7,397 nucleotides of DNA from positions 1 to 7,397 of the forward strand of contig JALOOS010000080.1 in NCBI GenBank assembly GCA_025454275.1, read 5' to 3'. This stretch comes from Desulfobacterales bacterium. Its GTDB lineage: Bacteria; Desulfobacterota; Desulfobacteria; Desulfobacterales; SpSt-501. A program made the position numbers and the translations under genes. The notes under the pieces are model-generated. The model was not told the origin of the DNA and did no database searches. It saw nothing but the letters and a program-made list of their open reading frames with translations. Shown here piece by piece: positions 1-6,423 of this stretch. Numbering within the stretch: position 1 is the stretch's first letter; each line of letters starts with the position of its first letter.

Positions 1-483
1 GCCGTCGCCGACGAACAGGCAGGGTTCGGCCAGACCCGCCAGCGCCTCCTCGACCGACCCCACCGCGTCGGCCGCCCGGGGCCCGAAGCCGGCGCTGCCC
101 GTGCCGAAGCGATTGTAATATACCTCTCCCCTGCGGGCATCGAGCAGAGGGCATACCAGCCCCGGCCATCCGCTGAACGGGTGGGCCAAAGCCTCCAGGC
201 TGGATACGCCGACCGCAGGCCGCCCGTGGGCGAAGGCGAGCCCCTTGACGACCCCGAGGCCGATCCTCAATCCGGTGAAAGAGCCCGGCCCGATCGTCAC
301 CCCGAAGCCGTCGACTTCAGCCGCTGCCATGCGTGCCGCACCCAGGGCGCTTTGAATGAGCCCGAGCAGGTGGGCCGAATGAGTGCCCCCCCGCCCCAAA
401 GAGAGCTCACAGACCAGGTCCTCGTCATCTATGATGGCAACACTGCAAGTCGGGGTGGCCGTATCGACCGCCAGGATCTTCAT
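1..483 (-). CDS. tsaB: TsaB, tRNA t6A biosynthesis protein (N-terminal part, runs off left edge)
   Basis: The 161 visible codons encode the N-terminal part of TsaB (YeaZ). This inactive ASKHA-fold paralogue of TsaD forms the TsaBDE complex, which puts the threonylcarbamoyl group on A37 of ANN-decoding tRNAs in the cytoplasm. The protein begins MKILAVDTATPTCSVAI, the usual beta-hairpin ASKHA start. At about residues 69-80 it carries the family signature GPGSFTGLRIG, and at about 118-125 the segment LLDARRGEVYY, also typical of TsaB. The C-terminal part lies beyond base 1. The ATG overlaps the lon stop codon as ATGA (480-483). There is only a weak GAG upstream, so translation is probably coupled to lon. 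No frameshift is seen in the visible part. The family assignment is secure; expression as part of a lon-tsaB operon is inferred. Confidence 0.93.
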   Translation of the reverse strand, partial: MKILAVDTATPTCSVAIIDDEDLVCELSLGRGGTHSAHLLGLIQSALGAARMAAAEVDGFGVTIGPGSFTGLRIGLGVVKGLAFAHGRPAVGVSSLEALAHPFSGWPGLVCPLLDARRGEVYYNRFGTGSAGFGPRAADAVGSVEEALAGLAEPCLFVGDG

Positions 484-2873
484 GCGCTCGGCACCCGTTT
501 GCGGTCGACCATGGCGTGGGCCAGCACATCTTCCATGGTTTTGACGGGAATGAATTTAACTTTACGCTTTAGGTTAGAGGGTATATCTACAAGATCTTTA
601 ATGTTTTTTTCAGGTATGACAATCGTTCGAATACCGGCTCGCACCGCCCCCAGGGCCTTTTCCTTCAACCCCCCGATGGGCAGCACTCGGCCGCGCAGCG
701 TGACTTCGCCCGTCATGGCGACATCGTTGCGCACGGGATGCCCGGAAAGGGCGGAAACCAGGGCCGTCGCCATGGCGATTCCGGCCGAGGGACCGTCCTT
801 GGGGATCGCTCCGGCCGGAACGTGGATATGCACATCGGTGGTGTCGAAACTGTGCCGTTTCGAATGCCCACGCCGCTGATGGGCGCGGGCGTAGGTGACG
901 GCGGCGCGGGCCGATTCCTGCATCACTTCACCCAGCTGGCCGGTCACGATCAACTCCCCTTTGCCCTTGATGAGGGAGGCCTCCACGTAGAGCACCTCGC
1001 CGCCGACCTGGGTCCAGGCGAGCCCGGTCGCAAGCCCGACCTGGCTCTCCTCCTGGTCCATCTCCGGGATGAATTTCGCGGGCCCAAGGAACCTGGAAAG
1101 ACCCTGCCGGCTCAAGTGGACGGGGGTGCGCTTGCCTTCCGCGAAGCGCCGCGCGACTTTGCGGCAGATGGCGCCGATCTCCCGCTCGAGGTTGCGCACG
1201 CCGGCCTCGGAGGTGTACTCGGCGATGATCCGGCGCAGCGCCCCATCGCTGATGTTCAGGTGCTTCGGCTTGAGGCCGTTTTCCCGCACTTGCCGTGGGA
1301 TGAGATGCATCCGGGCGATGGCCGTCTTCTCCTCCTCGGTGTAGCCGGGCAGATGGATCAGCTCCATGCGGTCGAGAAGGGCCGAGGGGATGGTGTCGGT
1401 GATGTTGGCCGTCAGGATGAACATGATCTTCGACAAATCGAAGGGCAGGTTCAGGTAGTGGTCGCTGAAGGCGGCGTTCTGCTCGGGGTCGAGGGCTTCG
1501 AGCAGGGCCGCGGAGGGGTCCCCGCGGAAATCCGCGCCGAGCTTGTCGATTTCGTCCATCATGAAGACCGGGTTGTTGGCGCCGCTCTGCTTCAATCCCT
1601 GCAGGATCCGCCCGGGCATGGCCCCGATGTAGGTCCGGCGGTGGCCCCGGATCTCGGCCTCGTCGCGGATCCCACCGAGCGAGATACGCACGAATCTGCG
1701 GTTGACCGCGCACGCAATCGCCTTGCCCAGAGAGGTCTTGCCCACCCCCGGGGGGCCGACGAAGCAGAGGATGGGCCCTTTCATGCGGGGGTTCAGCTTG
1801 CGCACGCTCAAATACTCCAGGATGCGGTCTTTTACGGTCGCCAGGCCGTAGTGCTTGCGGTCCAGGAGCTCCCGGCCGCGGCGGATGTCGATCTTGTCCC
1901 GGGTGGACCGGCTCCAGGGCAGATCCACCAACCAATCGAGGTAGGAGCGGATCACCGTCGATTCGGCCGACTCGGGGTGCATCTGCTCCAGGCGCTTCAA
2001 CTGGTTGAGCGCCTCGGTGTTCGCCTGGGCGGGCATGCGCGCTTTCTTGATCCGCCTGCGGTACTCTTCGATTTCGATGGCGCGCTCGTCGTGCTCCCCC
2101 AGCTCCTTGTAGATGGCGCGCACCTGCTCGCGCAGGTAGTAATCCCGCTGGCTCTTCGAGATCTCATCCTTCACGTCGGACTGGATCTTGGCCTGCATGG
2201 CCGAGAGCTCGAGCTCGCGGGAGAGGACATCGTTCACGCGCTTCAGGCGCAGCAGCGGGTCGTTGATCTCCAGAAGGGCCTGGGACTCCTCGATCTTCAA
2301 GCGCAGGTTGGAGGCGACCAGGTCGGCCAGCTTTCCAGGCTCCTCGATGTTCTGAAGGATCGAGGTGACATCGGTGCTCAGCTCTCCGCGCAGCGCCAGG
2401 ATTTTCTCGGCCTGGTCGCGCACGTTGCGCATGAGGGCCTCGGCCTCGATCGTCACCTTTTCCAGCGCGGTTTCGGGCAAGAGCTCGATCTGCACCCGGA
2501 AGGGGGCCCGCCGTCGCAGGAAACGGGCGATTCGCCCCTTGGCGACCCCCTGGACCAGCACCTTGACCCGGCCGTCGGGCAGCTTGAGGATCCGCAGCAC
2601 CCGGCCCACCGTGCCCGTGTGATAGATCTCGTCCGGGGAGGGGTTCTCGACGATCGCGTCCTTCTGCGTCGCCAGAAAGACGAAACCGGGGCCGGCCGCC
2701 GCCTCCTCCACCGCGCGCACCGATTTCTCGCGCCCGACGAAAAGGGGCAGCAGCATGTCGGTGAACACCACCACGTCCCGGACCGGCAGGAGCGGCAGCG
2801 CGGTTGGAATTTCCGTCGTCTTGTCTTCCTCTTCGATGATGCTGATCAAATCGTCGCGGTCGGCTTGGGCCAT
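480..2873 (-). CDS. lon: Lon, ATP-dependent serine protease (LonA type)
   Basis: This is a complete LonA protease of 797 residues from the preferred ATG (E. coli Lon has 784). It is a cytoplasmic hexameric AAA+ machine that unfolds and degrades damaged and regulatory proteins. The N-terminal LON substrate-binding domain starts near residue 26 with LPLLPVRDVVVF and is followed by a helical region containing SQRDYYLREQVRAIYKELGE. The AAA+ module has Walker A GPPGVGKTS (about 373-381), Walker B VFMMDE (about 436-441) and sensor-1 in TANITDT (about 489-495). The protease domain has catalytic Ser696 in DGPSAGIAM and Lys739 in GGLKEK, spaced 43 residues apart as in the E. coli dyad. An in-frame GTG at 2906 would add 11 residues. 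The ATG at 2873 is preferred because AGGAG sits 5 nt upstream of it. The stop overlaps the tsaB start. Codon use turns AT-rich near the 3' end (541-630). Confidence 0.97.
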   Translation of the reverse strand: MAQADRDDLISIIEEEDKTTEIPTALPLLPVRDVVVFTDMLLPLFVGREKSVRAVEEAAAGPGFVFLATQKDAIVENPSPDEIYHTGTVGRVLRILKLPDGRVKVLVQGVAKGRIARFLRRRAPFRVQIELLPETALEKVTIEAEALMRNVRDQAEKILALRGELSTDVTSILQNIEEPGKLADLVASNLRLKIEESQALLEINDPLLRLKRVNDVLSRELELSAMQAKIQSDVKDEISKSQRDYYLREQVRAIYKELGEHDERAIEIEEYRRRIKKARMPAQANTEALNQLKRLEQMHPESAESTVIRSYLDWLVDLPWSRSTRDKIDIRRGRELLDRKHYGLATVKDRILEYLSVRKLNPRMKGPILCFVGPPGVGKTSLGKAIACAVNRRFVRISLGGIRDEAEIRGHRRTYIGAMPGRILQGLKQSGANNPVFMMDEIDKLGADFRGDPSAALLEALDPEQNAAFSDHYLNLPFDLSKIMFILTANITDTIPSALLDRMELIHLPGYTEEEKTAIARMHLIPRQVRENGLKPKHLNISDGALRRIIAEYTSEAGVRNLEREIGAICRKVARRFAEGKRTPVHLSRQGLSRFLGPAKFIPEMDQEESQVGLATGLAWTQVGGEVLYVEASLIKGKGELIVTGQLGEVMQESARAAVTYARAHQRRGHSKRHSFDTTDVHIHVPAGAIPKDGPSAGIAMATALVSALSGHPVRNDVAMTGEVTLRGRVLPIGGLKEKALGAVRAGIRTIVIPEKNIKDLVDIPSNLKRKVKFIPVKTMEDVLAHAMVDRKRVPSA

Positions 2874-2878
2874 TTCAG

Positions 2879-2883
2879 CTCCT
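2879..2883 (-). promoter_or_regulatory. Ribosome binding site deciding the lon start
   Basis: On the minus strand AGGAG lies 5 nt before the ATG at 2873. No comparable site precedes the upstream in-frame GTG at 2906, so this site favours the 797-residue form of Lon over the 808-residue form. Confidence 0.8.
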
Positions 2884-2966
2884 GGCGCGATGGGAACCAC
2901 CCCCACCGATTCGGCGCGTGCTCATGCGGGAGAAAGGGGTAGGCAAGTTCCGAATATCCTGGTACA

Positions 2967-2994
2967 ATAATAACACGCTTTCGTCGGTTATCAA
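2967..2994 (-). promoter_or_regulatory. Candidate sigma70-type promoter for lon
   Basis: On the minus strand TTGATA (2994-2989) and TATTAT (2972-2967) are separated by 16 bp. They match the TTGACA and TATAAT consensus at 5 of 6 positions each. The site lies in the only AT-rich part of the lon-pilD intergenic region and faces lon. It would give a transcript start near 2960 and a leader of roughly 85-90 nt. This is a consensus match only; no transcription data are available here. Confidence 0.6.
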
Positions 2995-3036
2995 CGATTC
3001 ACGCCGGCATGCCCCTTGTCCGCCGGCGCCACCCGC

Positions 3037-3043
3037 AGGGAGG
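3037..3043 (+). promoter_or_regulatory. Ribosome binding site of the prepilin peptidase gene
   Basis: AGGGAGG lies directly upstream of the ATG at 3047, with 3 nt between its end and the start codon (7 nt from the AGGG part). It supports this start over the ATG at 2918, which would add 43 residues of unrelated, non-conserved sequence. Confidence 0.75.
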
Positions 3044-3046
3044 CCT

Positions 3047-3808
3047 ATGGAGGCAGCGGCGTTTGTTTTCGGCATGGTCGTCGGCAGTTTCCTCAACGTC
3101 TGCATCCACCGGCTGCCCTTGTCCCAATCGATCGTCCACCCGCGGTCGGCCTGCCCGGCCTGCGGCCATCCGATCCGGGCCTACGACAACATCCCCGTGC
3201 TCAGCTACCTGATCCTGCGCGGCCGCTGCCGGGACTGCGGGGCGCGGATTCACTGGCGCTATCCGATGGTGGAGCTTCTGACCGGGGGGTTCGCGGCCCT
3301 CACCGTGGCCGCCTTCGGGGTCGGGGCCGAAGCGGCGCTCATGTTTCTGCTGATCGCGGCCCTTCTGGTCGTGACCTTCATCGACATCGATCACCGCATC
3401 ATTCCGGACGTGATCACCCTGCCCGGGATCCCGGTCGGATTTGCCGCCAGCTTCGGACTGACCGCCATCGACCCCCTGCAGTCGCTGATCGGGATCCTGG
3501 CGGGGGGCGGCAGCCTCTACCTGGTGGCATGGGGCTATCAGCTCCTCACCCGGCGCGAAGGGATGGGCGGCGGGGACATCAAGCTGCTCGCCATGATCGG
3601 CGCATTTTTCGGCTGGCCCGGGGTGTTGTTCACCATCTTCACGGCCTCGCTCACCGGAACTCTGGCGGGGATGGCCGCCATTTTGCGTCGGCGCGGGGAC
3701 ATGAAACTGGCGGTGCCCTTCGGCCCCTTCCTGGCGGTAGGCGCCATCGCCTACCTCTTTTACGGACCCGAAACCCTGGCCTGGTACCTGAACATGATGC
3801 GGCCCTGA
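3047..3808 (+). CDS. pilD: Prepilin peptidase / N-methyltransferase (PilD-type, A24A)
   Basis: This 253-residue polytopic inner-membrane aspartic protease cleaves the leader of type IV prepilins and type II secretion pseudopilins, then N-methylates the new N-terminus. The first hydrophobic segment with GSFLNVCIHRLP is the classical N-terminal motif. A zinc-binding cytoplasmic loop has two CxxC pairs (Cys36/39 in CPAC, Cys61/64 in CRDC), which marks the bifunctional form. The catalytic aspartates are Asp113 in FIDIDHRIIPD and Asp177 in GMGGGDIK; their 64-residue spacing equals that of known PilD/TcpJ enzymes. The N-terminal methyltransferase region and several membrane helices are all present. 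The start at 3047 is chosen because the membrane domain begins there and AGGGAGG precedes it. Seven bases separate it from the downstream phosphoesterase gene, which suggests co-transcription. Pilin or secretion partners are not in the window, so the substrates are unknown. Confidence 0.95.
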   Translation: MEAAAFVFGMVVGSFLNVCIHRLPLSQSIVHPRSACPACGHPIRAYDNIPVLSYLILRGRCRDCGARIHWRYPMVELLTGGFAALTVAAFGVGAEAALMFLLIAALLVVTFIDIDHRIIPDVITLPGIPVGFAASFGLTAIDPLQSLIGILAGGGSLYLVAWGYQLLTRREGMGGGDIKLLAMIGAFFGWPGVLFTIFTASLTGTLAGMAAILRRRGDMKLAVPFGPFLAVGAIAYLFYGPETLAWYLNMMRP

Positions 3809-3815
3809 GCCCGCT

Positions 3816-4547
3816 ATGGCGATCGCCCTGCTCTCCGACATCCACGGCAACATGGACGCCTTCGAGGCGGTGCTGGCCGACATCGACCGGCTCGCACCGG
3901 CCGCCGTCTTCAGCCTGGGCGACAACATCGGCTACGGGGCCGAACCGGAGCGGGTGGTGCGGACCCTCCGGGAGCGGTGCATCCCCTCGCTCCTGGGCAA
4001 CCATGAATGGGCCGCCCGCAACCGCGATTTCCTGGAGTGGTTCAACCCCGCCGCACGCCGCTCCCTCACGTGGACGTTCCGGATGCTGAGCGCGGATGCC
4101 CTGGAGACGATCGCCGCCATGCCCTTGTTCCGGCAGGAGGGCGAGGGGCGCCTGGTGCACGGGTTTCCGCCCGACTCCCCCACCCTCTACCTCTTTCAGA
4201 TGTCGGCCCAAGATAAACTGGGCGCCCTCCGATCGCTGCCCGGCCGGATCTGCTTCGTGGGGCACACCCATCTCCTGGACCTGATCGGCAGCGACGGCAA
4301 GGACCTCACCGATCACCCCCTCACCGAGGGGACCACCCCGCTCGACCCGTCCCGGCGCTATTTCGTCAACATCGGCAGCGTCGGCCAGCCGCGCGACGGC
4401 GACCCGCGTGCCAAGTACGTGATCTGGGACCCGGGGGCCCACACGATCGAGGTCCGCTGCGTGCCCTACGACGCGCCCGCGGCCGCCGCCAAAATCATCG
4501 CCGCCGGGCTGCCGGAAGCCCATGCCCGCCGGCTCTTGGGCCCGTGA
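3816..4547 (+). CDS. Calcineurin-like metallophosphoesterase
   Basis: This 243-residue soluble protein has all the metal-binding motifs of the calcineurin-like phosphoesterase fold. They are SDIHGN (Asp8, His10), GDNIGYG (Asp36), GNHE (Asn62, His63), His115 in LVHGF, and GHTH (His150, His152). A C-terminal NIGSVGQPRDGDPRAKY (about 185-201) is typical of the YfcE-like/COG0639-type group. Members hydrolyse phosphomonoesters, phosphodiesters or phosphoproteins with a dinuclear metal centre; the substrate cannot be read from sequence. No signal peptide or membrane segment is seen. It starts 7 bases after pilD with no clear ribosome binding site, so translation may depend on pilD. Its stop overlaps the kinase GTG start as GTGA. 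PPP-type Ser/Thr phosphatases share this fold, so a role as partner phosphatase of the kinase is possible. This is inference: the PPP-specific GDxVDRG motif reads GDNIGYG here. Confidence 0.92.
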   Translation: MAIALLSDIHGNMDAFEAVLADIDRLAPAAVFSLGDNIGYGAEPERVVRTLRERCIPSLLGNHEWAARNRDFLEWFNPAARRSLTWTFRMLSADALETIAAMPLFRQEGEGRLVHGFPPDSPTLYLFQMSAQDKLGALRSLPGRICFVGHTHLLDLIGSDGKDLTDHPLTEGTTPLDPSRRYFVNIGSVGQPRDGDPRAKYVIWDPGAHTIEVRCVPYDAPAAAAKIIAAGLPEAHARRLLGP

Positions 4548-5881
4548 AGCGCATCGGCAAATACCTCATCCGCGGGTTGCTCGGCCGCGGCGGGATGGGC
4601 AGGGTCTATCAGGTCGAAATCCCGCCGATCGGCAAGATCGCGGCCTTGAAACTCCTCGATCCCCACCCGGTCCTGACCCGCCTGATGGGCCCCCGGCGCA
4701 TCCGCGAGCTGTTTGTAAACGAAGCCATGACCATGGCCGCCCTTCAGCATCCCCACATCGTGGCCATCCGCGACTTCGACGAGGCCGGCGGCCGGCCGTT
4801 CTACATCATGGACTTCTTCTTCTCGAACCTGGGTCTTCTGATCGGCGAAACCCGGCGCACCGAAGCGCCCTCCCGGACGATCCGCCTGGACCGGGCGATC
4901 GATTTCACCCGCCAGACGCTCTCAGGCCTTGCCTGCCTGCATCACTTCGGCATCGTCCATCGCGACATCAAACCCTTCAACCTGCTGCTCGATGCGCACG
5001 GCAAGGTCACGATCTGCGATTTCGGCCTCTCGCGCCTGCACGGGGAGCCGGCGCCGACCCCGGCACAGCTCAAGGTCGGATCGCCCTGGTACGCCGCGCC
5101 GGAGCAGGAAGCCGACCCGGATGCGGCCGACCGGCGCTCCGATCTCTACGCGGTCGGAGTCACCCTGTTTCGCATGCTGACCGGCGGGTTCCCGGCCCCC
5201 TCTGGGGTCTGCGCCAGCAGCCTCAACCCGGACCTGGACGCCGACTGGGATGCGTTCTTCCGGCGTGCGCTCGCCCGCGACCCGCAGGAGCGTTTCGAGA
5301 GCGCGCCGGCGATGGATGCCGGCCTGGCAACACTCGCGCGCGCGTGGCAGGCCCGGCGGGAGCGGATCTGCCGCCTGGCACCGCCGCCGCGGCCCGCGCC
5401 CGCCGCGGCCCTCCGGCCGCTGCGCCGCACCCCGCTGCGGATCGACCCCGCCCGGGCCCGGGCCGAGTTCGGGGCCGACCGGCTCTGGCGCCCGGCGCTC
5501 TTCGTCGAAAACGATATTCAGCCCGCCGGGCCGGGGAGCCTGCACGACCGTGCCACCGGGCTCACCTGGCAGCAGGCCGGCTCCCCTTATCCGCTTCGTT
5601 GGGCGGAGGCCGAAGCCTATGTTCAAGCCCTGGATCGCCGGGGATCCGGGGGACGGAACGGCTGGCGGCTGCCGACCGTTCCGGAGCTGATGTCGCTGCT
5701 CTCCCCCACCCCGCACGGCGAGGATTTTTGCGTGGCGTCCCGCTTCGACCCGCTGCAGAACACGCTGTGGAGCGCGGACCGCCGTTCGTTCACGGCGGCC
5801 TGGTTTGTGGATGTGGCGATGGGCTTTGCCGGCTGGCAGGATGTCAACGCCCGGTTCTACGTGCGCGCCGTGGCGGGCTGA
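4544..5881 (+). CDS. Hanks-type Ser/Thr protein kinase fused to a C-terminal DUF1566/Lcl-like domain
   Basis: This 445-residue protein starts at GTG, overlapping the phosphoesterase stop by 4 bp. Residues about 7-270 form a eukaryotic-like protein kinase with an apparently intact active site. It has the glycine loop GRGGMGRVY (14-22), Lys36 in AALK, Glu60 for the salt bridge, HRDIKPFN (139-146, catalytic Asp141), Asp159-Phe-Gly and APE at 185-187. A Pro/Ala/Arg-rich linker follows (about 279-305). Residues about 315-445 match the pattern of DUF1566 (Lcl C-terminal) domains: DRATGLTWQQ, NGWRLPTVPELMSLL, LWSAD and a final FYVRAV. No transmembrane helix separates the domains, so both halves should be cytoplasmic, unlike PknB-type receptor kinases. 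The start cannot be moved to Met18 without breaking the glycine loop. The 3' end overlaps convergent korC by 25 bp. Targets are unknown; the neighbours suggest a link to the phosphoesterase and possibly to type IV pilus or secretion functions. Confidence 0.93.
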   Translation: MKRIGKYLIRGLLGRGGMGRVYQVEIPPIGKIAALKLLDPHPVLTRLMGPRRIRELFVNEAMTMAALQHPHIVAIRDFDEAGGRPFYIMDFFFSNLGLLIGETRRTEAPSRTIRLDRAIDFTRQTLSGLACLHHFGIVHRDIKPFNLLLDAHGKVTICDFGLSRLHGEPAPTPAQLKVGSPWYAAPEQEADPDAADRRSDLYAVGVTLFRMLTGGFPAPSGVCASSLNPDLDADWDAFFRRALARDPQERFESAPAMDAGLATLARAWQARRERICRLAPPPRPAPAAALRPLRRTPLRIDPARARAEFGADRLWRPALFVENDIQPAGPGSLHDRATGLTWQQAGSPYPLRWAEAEAYVQALDRRGSGGRNGWRLPTVPELMSLLSPTPHGEDFCVASRFDPLQNTLWSADRRSFTAAWFVDVAMGFAGWQDVNARFYVRAVAG

Positions 5882-6423
5882 GCGGCCGCCGGCTGGCCGA
5901 GCTCCATTCCGATCTGCAGCGCGCGCTGGTTCAGCTCCAGAAAATCGCGCGGGACCCGCCCCTCCAGCACCTTCATGATGGACTCGGGCCGCACCACGCC
6001 GGTCTGGGCGATGACCGCCCCCAGCATGCAGATGTTGAAGACGATGGGCTTTCCGATCTGCTCCATGACGGTGCGGTACAGCGGCAGCTCGCGCTGTTGG
6101 GCGTCCACCTTGCGCTGGATCTTCACGTAGCGGCTGTCGGTGATCAGCAGACCGCCGGGGCGGATGATGGCGCTGAACTTGTTGTAGGCCTCCTGGGTGA
6201 GGCAGACCAGGACGTTGGGCTGGATCACCTTCGGGTAGCGGATGGCGGTATCGGCGATGATCACATCCGAGCGCGTGGCGCCGCCGCGCGCCTCGGCCCC
6301 GTAAGACTGGGACTGAACCGCGTTCAGGTTCTCGTAGATCACCGCCGCCTCGGCCAGGATGATGGCCGCCGTGATCACCCCCTGCCCCCCGGACCCCGAA
6401 AACACGAGCCTGCAGCGTTCCAT
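5857..6423 (-). CDS. korC: 2-oxoacid:ferredoxin oxidoreductase, gamma subunit
   Basis: This 188-residue protein is the gamma subunit of a 2-oxoacid:ferredoxin oxidoreductase, most likely the 2-oxoglutarate type. It contributes to the CoA-dependent oxidative decarboxylation that reduces ferredoxin in the cytoplasm, or to the reverse carboxylation. It carries the N-terminal FSGSGGQGV (8-16) and QSYGAEARGG (39-48), both hallmarks of the POR/KOR gamma domain. The start at 6423 is chosen because homology begins with MERCRLVFSG, AAGGAAGG lies 8 nt upstream, and the ATG shares one base with the korB stop (TAATG). The open frame upstream of it lies inside korB and is not coding. The C-terminus ends in an Ala/Pro-rich tail (about 177-188) encoded where the gene overlaps the convergent kinase gene. 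Exact 2-oxoacid specificity (2-oxoglutarate, pyruvate or branched-chain) is not certain from sequence. Confidence 0.93.
   Translation of the reverse strand: MERCRLVFSGSGGQGVITAAIILAEAAVIYENLNAVQSQSYGAEARGGATRSDVIIADTAIRYPKVIQPNVLVCLTQEAYNKFSAIIRPGGLLITDSRYVKIQRKVDAQQRELPLYRTVMEQIGKPIVFNICMLGAVIAQTGVVRPESIMKVLEGRVPRDFLELNQRALQIGMELGQPAAAQPATART

Larger units (their letters stand above)
2874..3046. other. Divergent lon / prepilin peptidase intergenic region
   Basis: This 173-bp region separates the divergently transcribed lon and pilD genes and should hold control signals for both. A central AT-rich patch (about 2948-3000) contains the candidate sigma70 promoter for lon. On the plus strand TACAAT (2963-2968) could be a -10 element for pilD, but no convincing -35 lies at the right distance. 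CTTGCC-N12-CCGCAT on the minus strand (2947-2924) loosely resembles a sigma32 promoter. No clear operator palindrome or CIRCE element was seen. Confidence 0.6.

Noticed and set aside
2874..2906. GTG at 2906 as the lon start (808 residues)
   Set aside because: It is in frame but has no ribosome binding site, whereas the ATG at 2873 has AGGAG 5 nt upstream. It remains a possible minor start.
738..2942. A 734-codon open frame on the plus strand opposite lon
   Set aside because: It is wholly antisense to the well-conserved lon gene. Its product is rich in His, Gly, Leu, Gln and Asp with no recognisable domain. Long antisense frames are expected in GC-rich genes with strong third-position bias.
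2918..3046. Upstream extension of the prepilin peptidase to an ATG at 2918
   Set aside because: The extra 43 residues have no family resemblance and cover the AT-rich promoter region. The ATG at 3047 has AGGGAGG in front and starts directly at the first conserved membrane segment.
3538..4523. Several minus-strand open frames opposite pilD and the phosphoesterase
   Set aside because: They lie opposite conserved genes, lack recognisable domains and look like composition shadows.
5882..5930. GC-rich inverted-looking sequence just after the kinase stop as a terminator
   Set aside because: Short GGCC/GCCGGC complementarities are common at this GC content. There is no T-tract on either strand, and the stretch is inside korC coding sequence.
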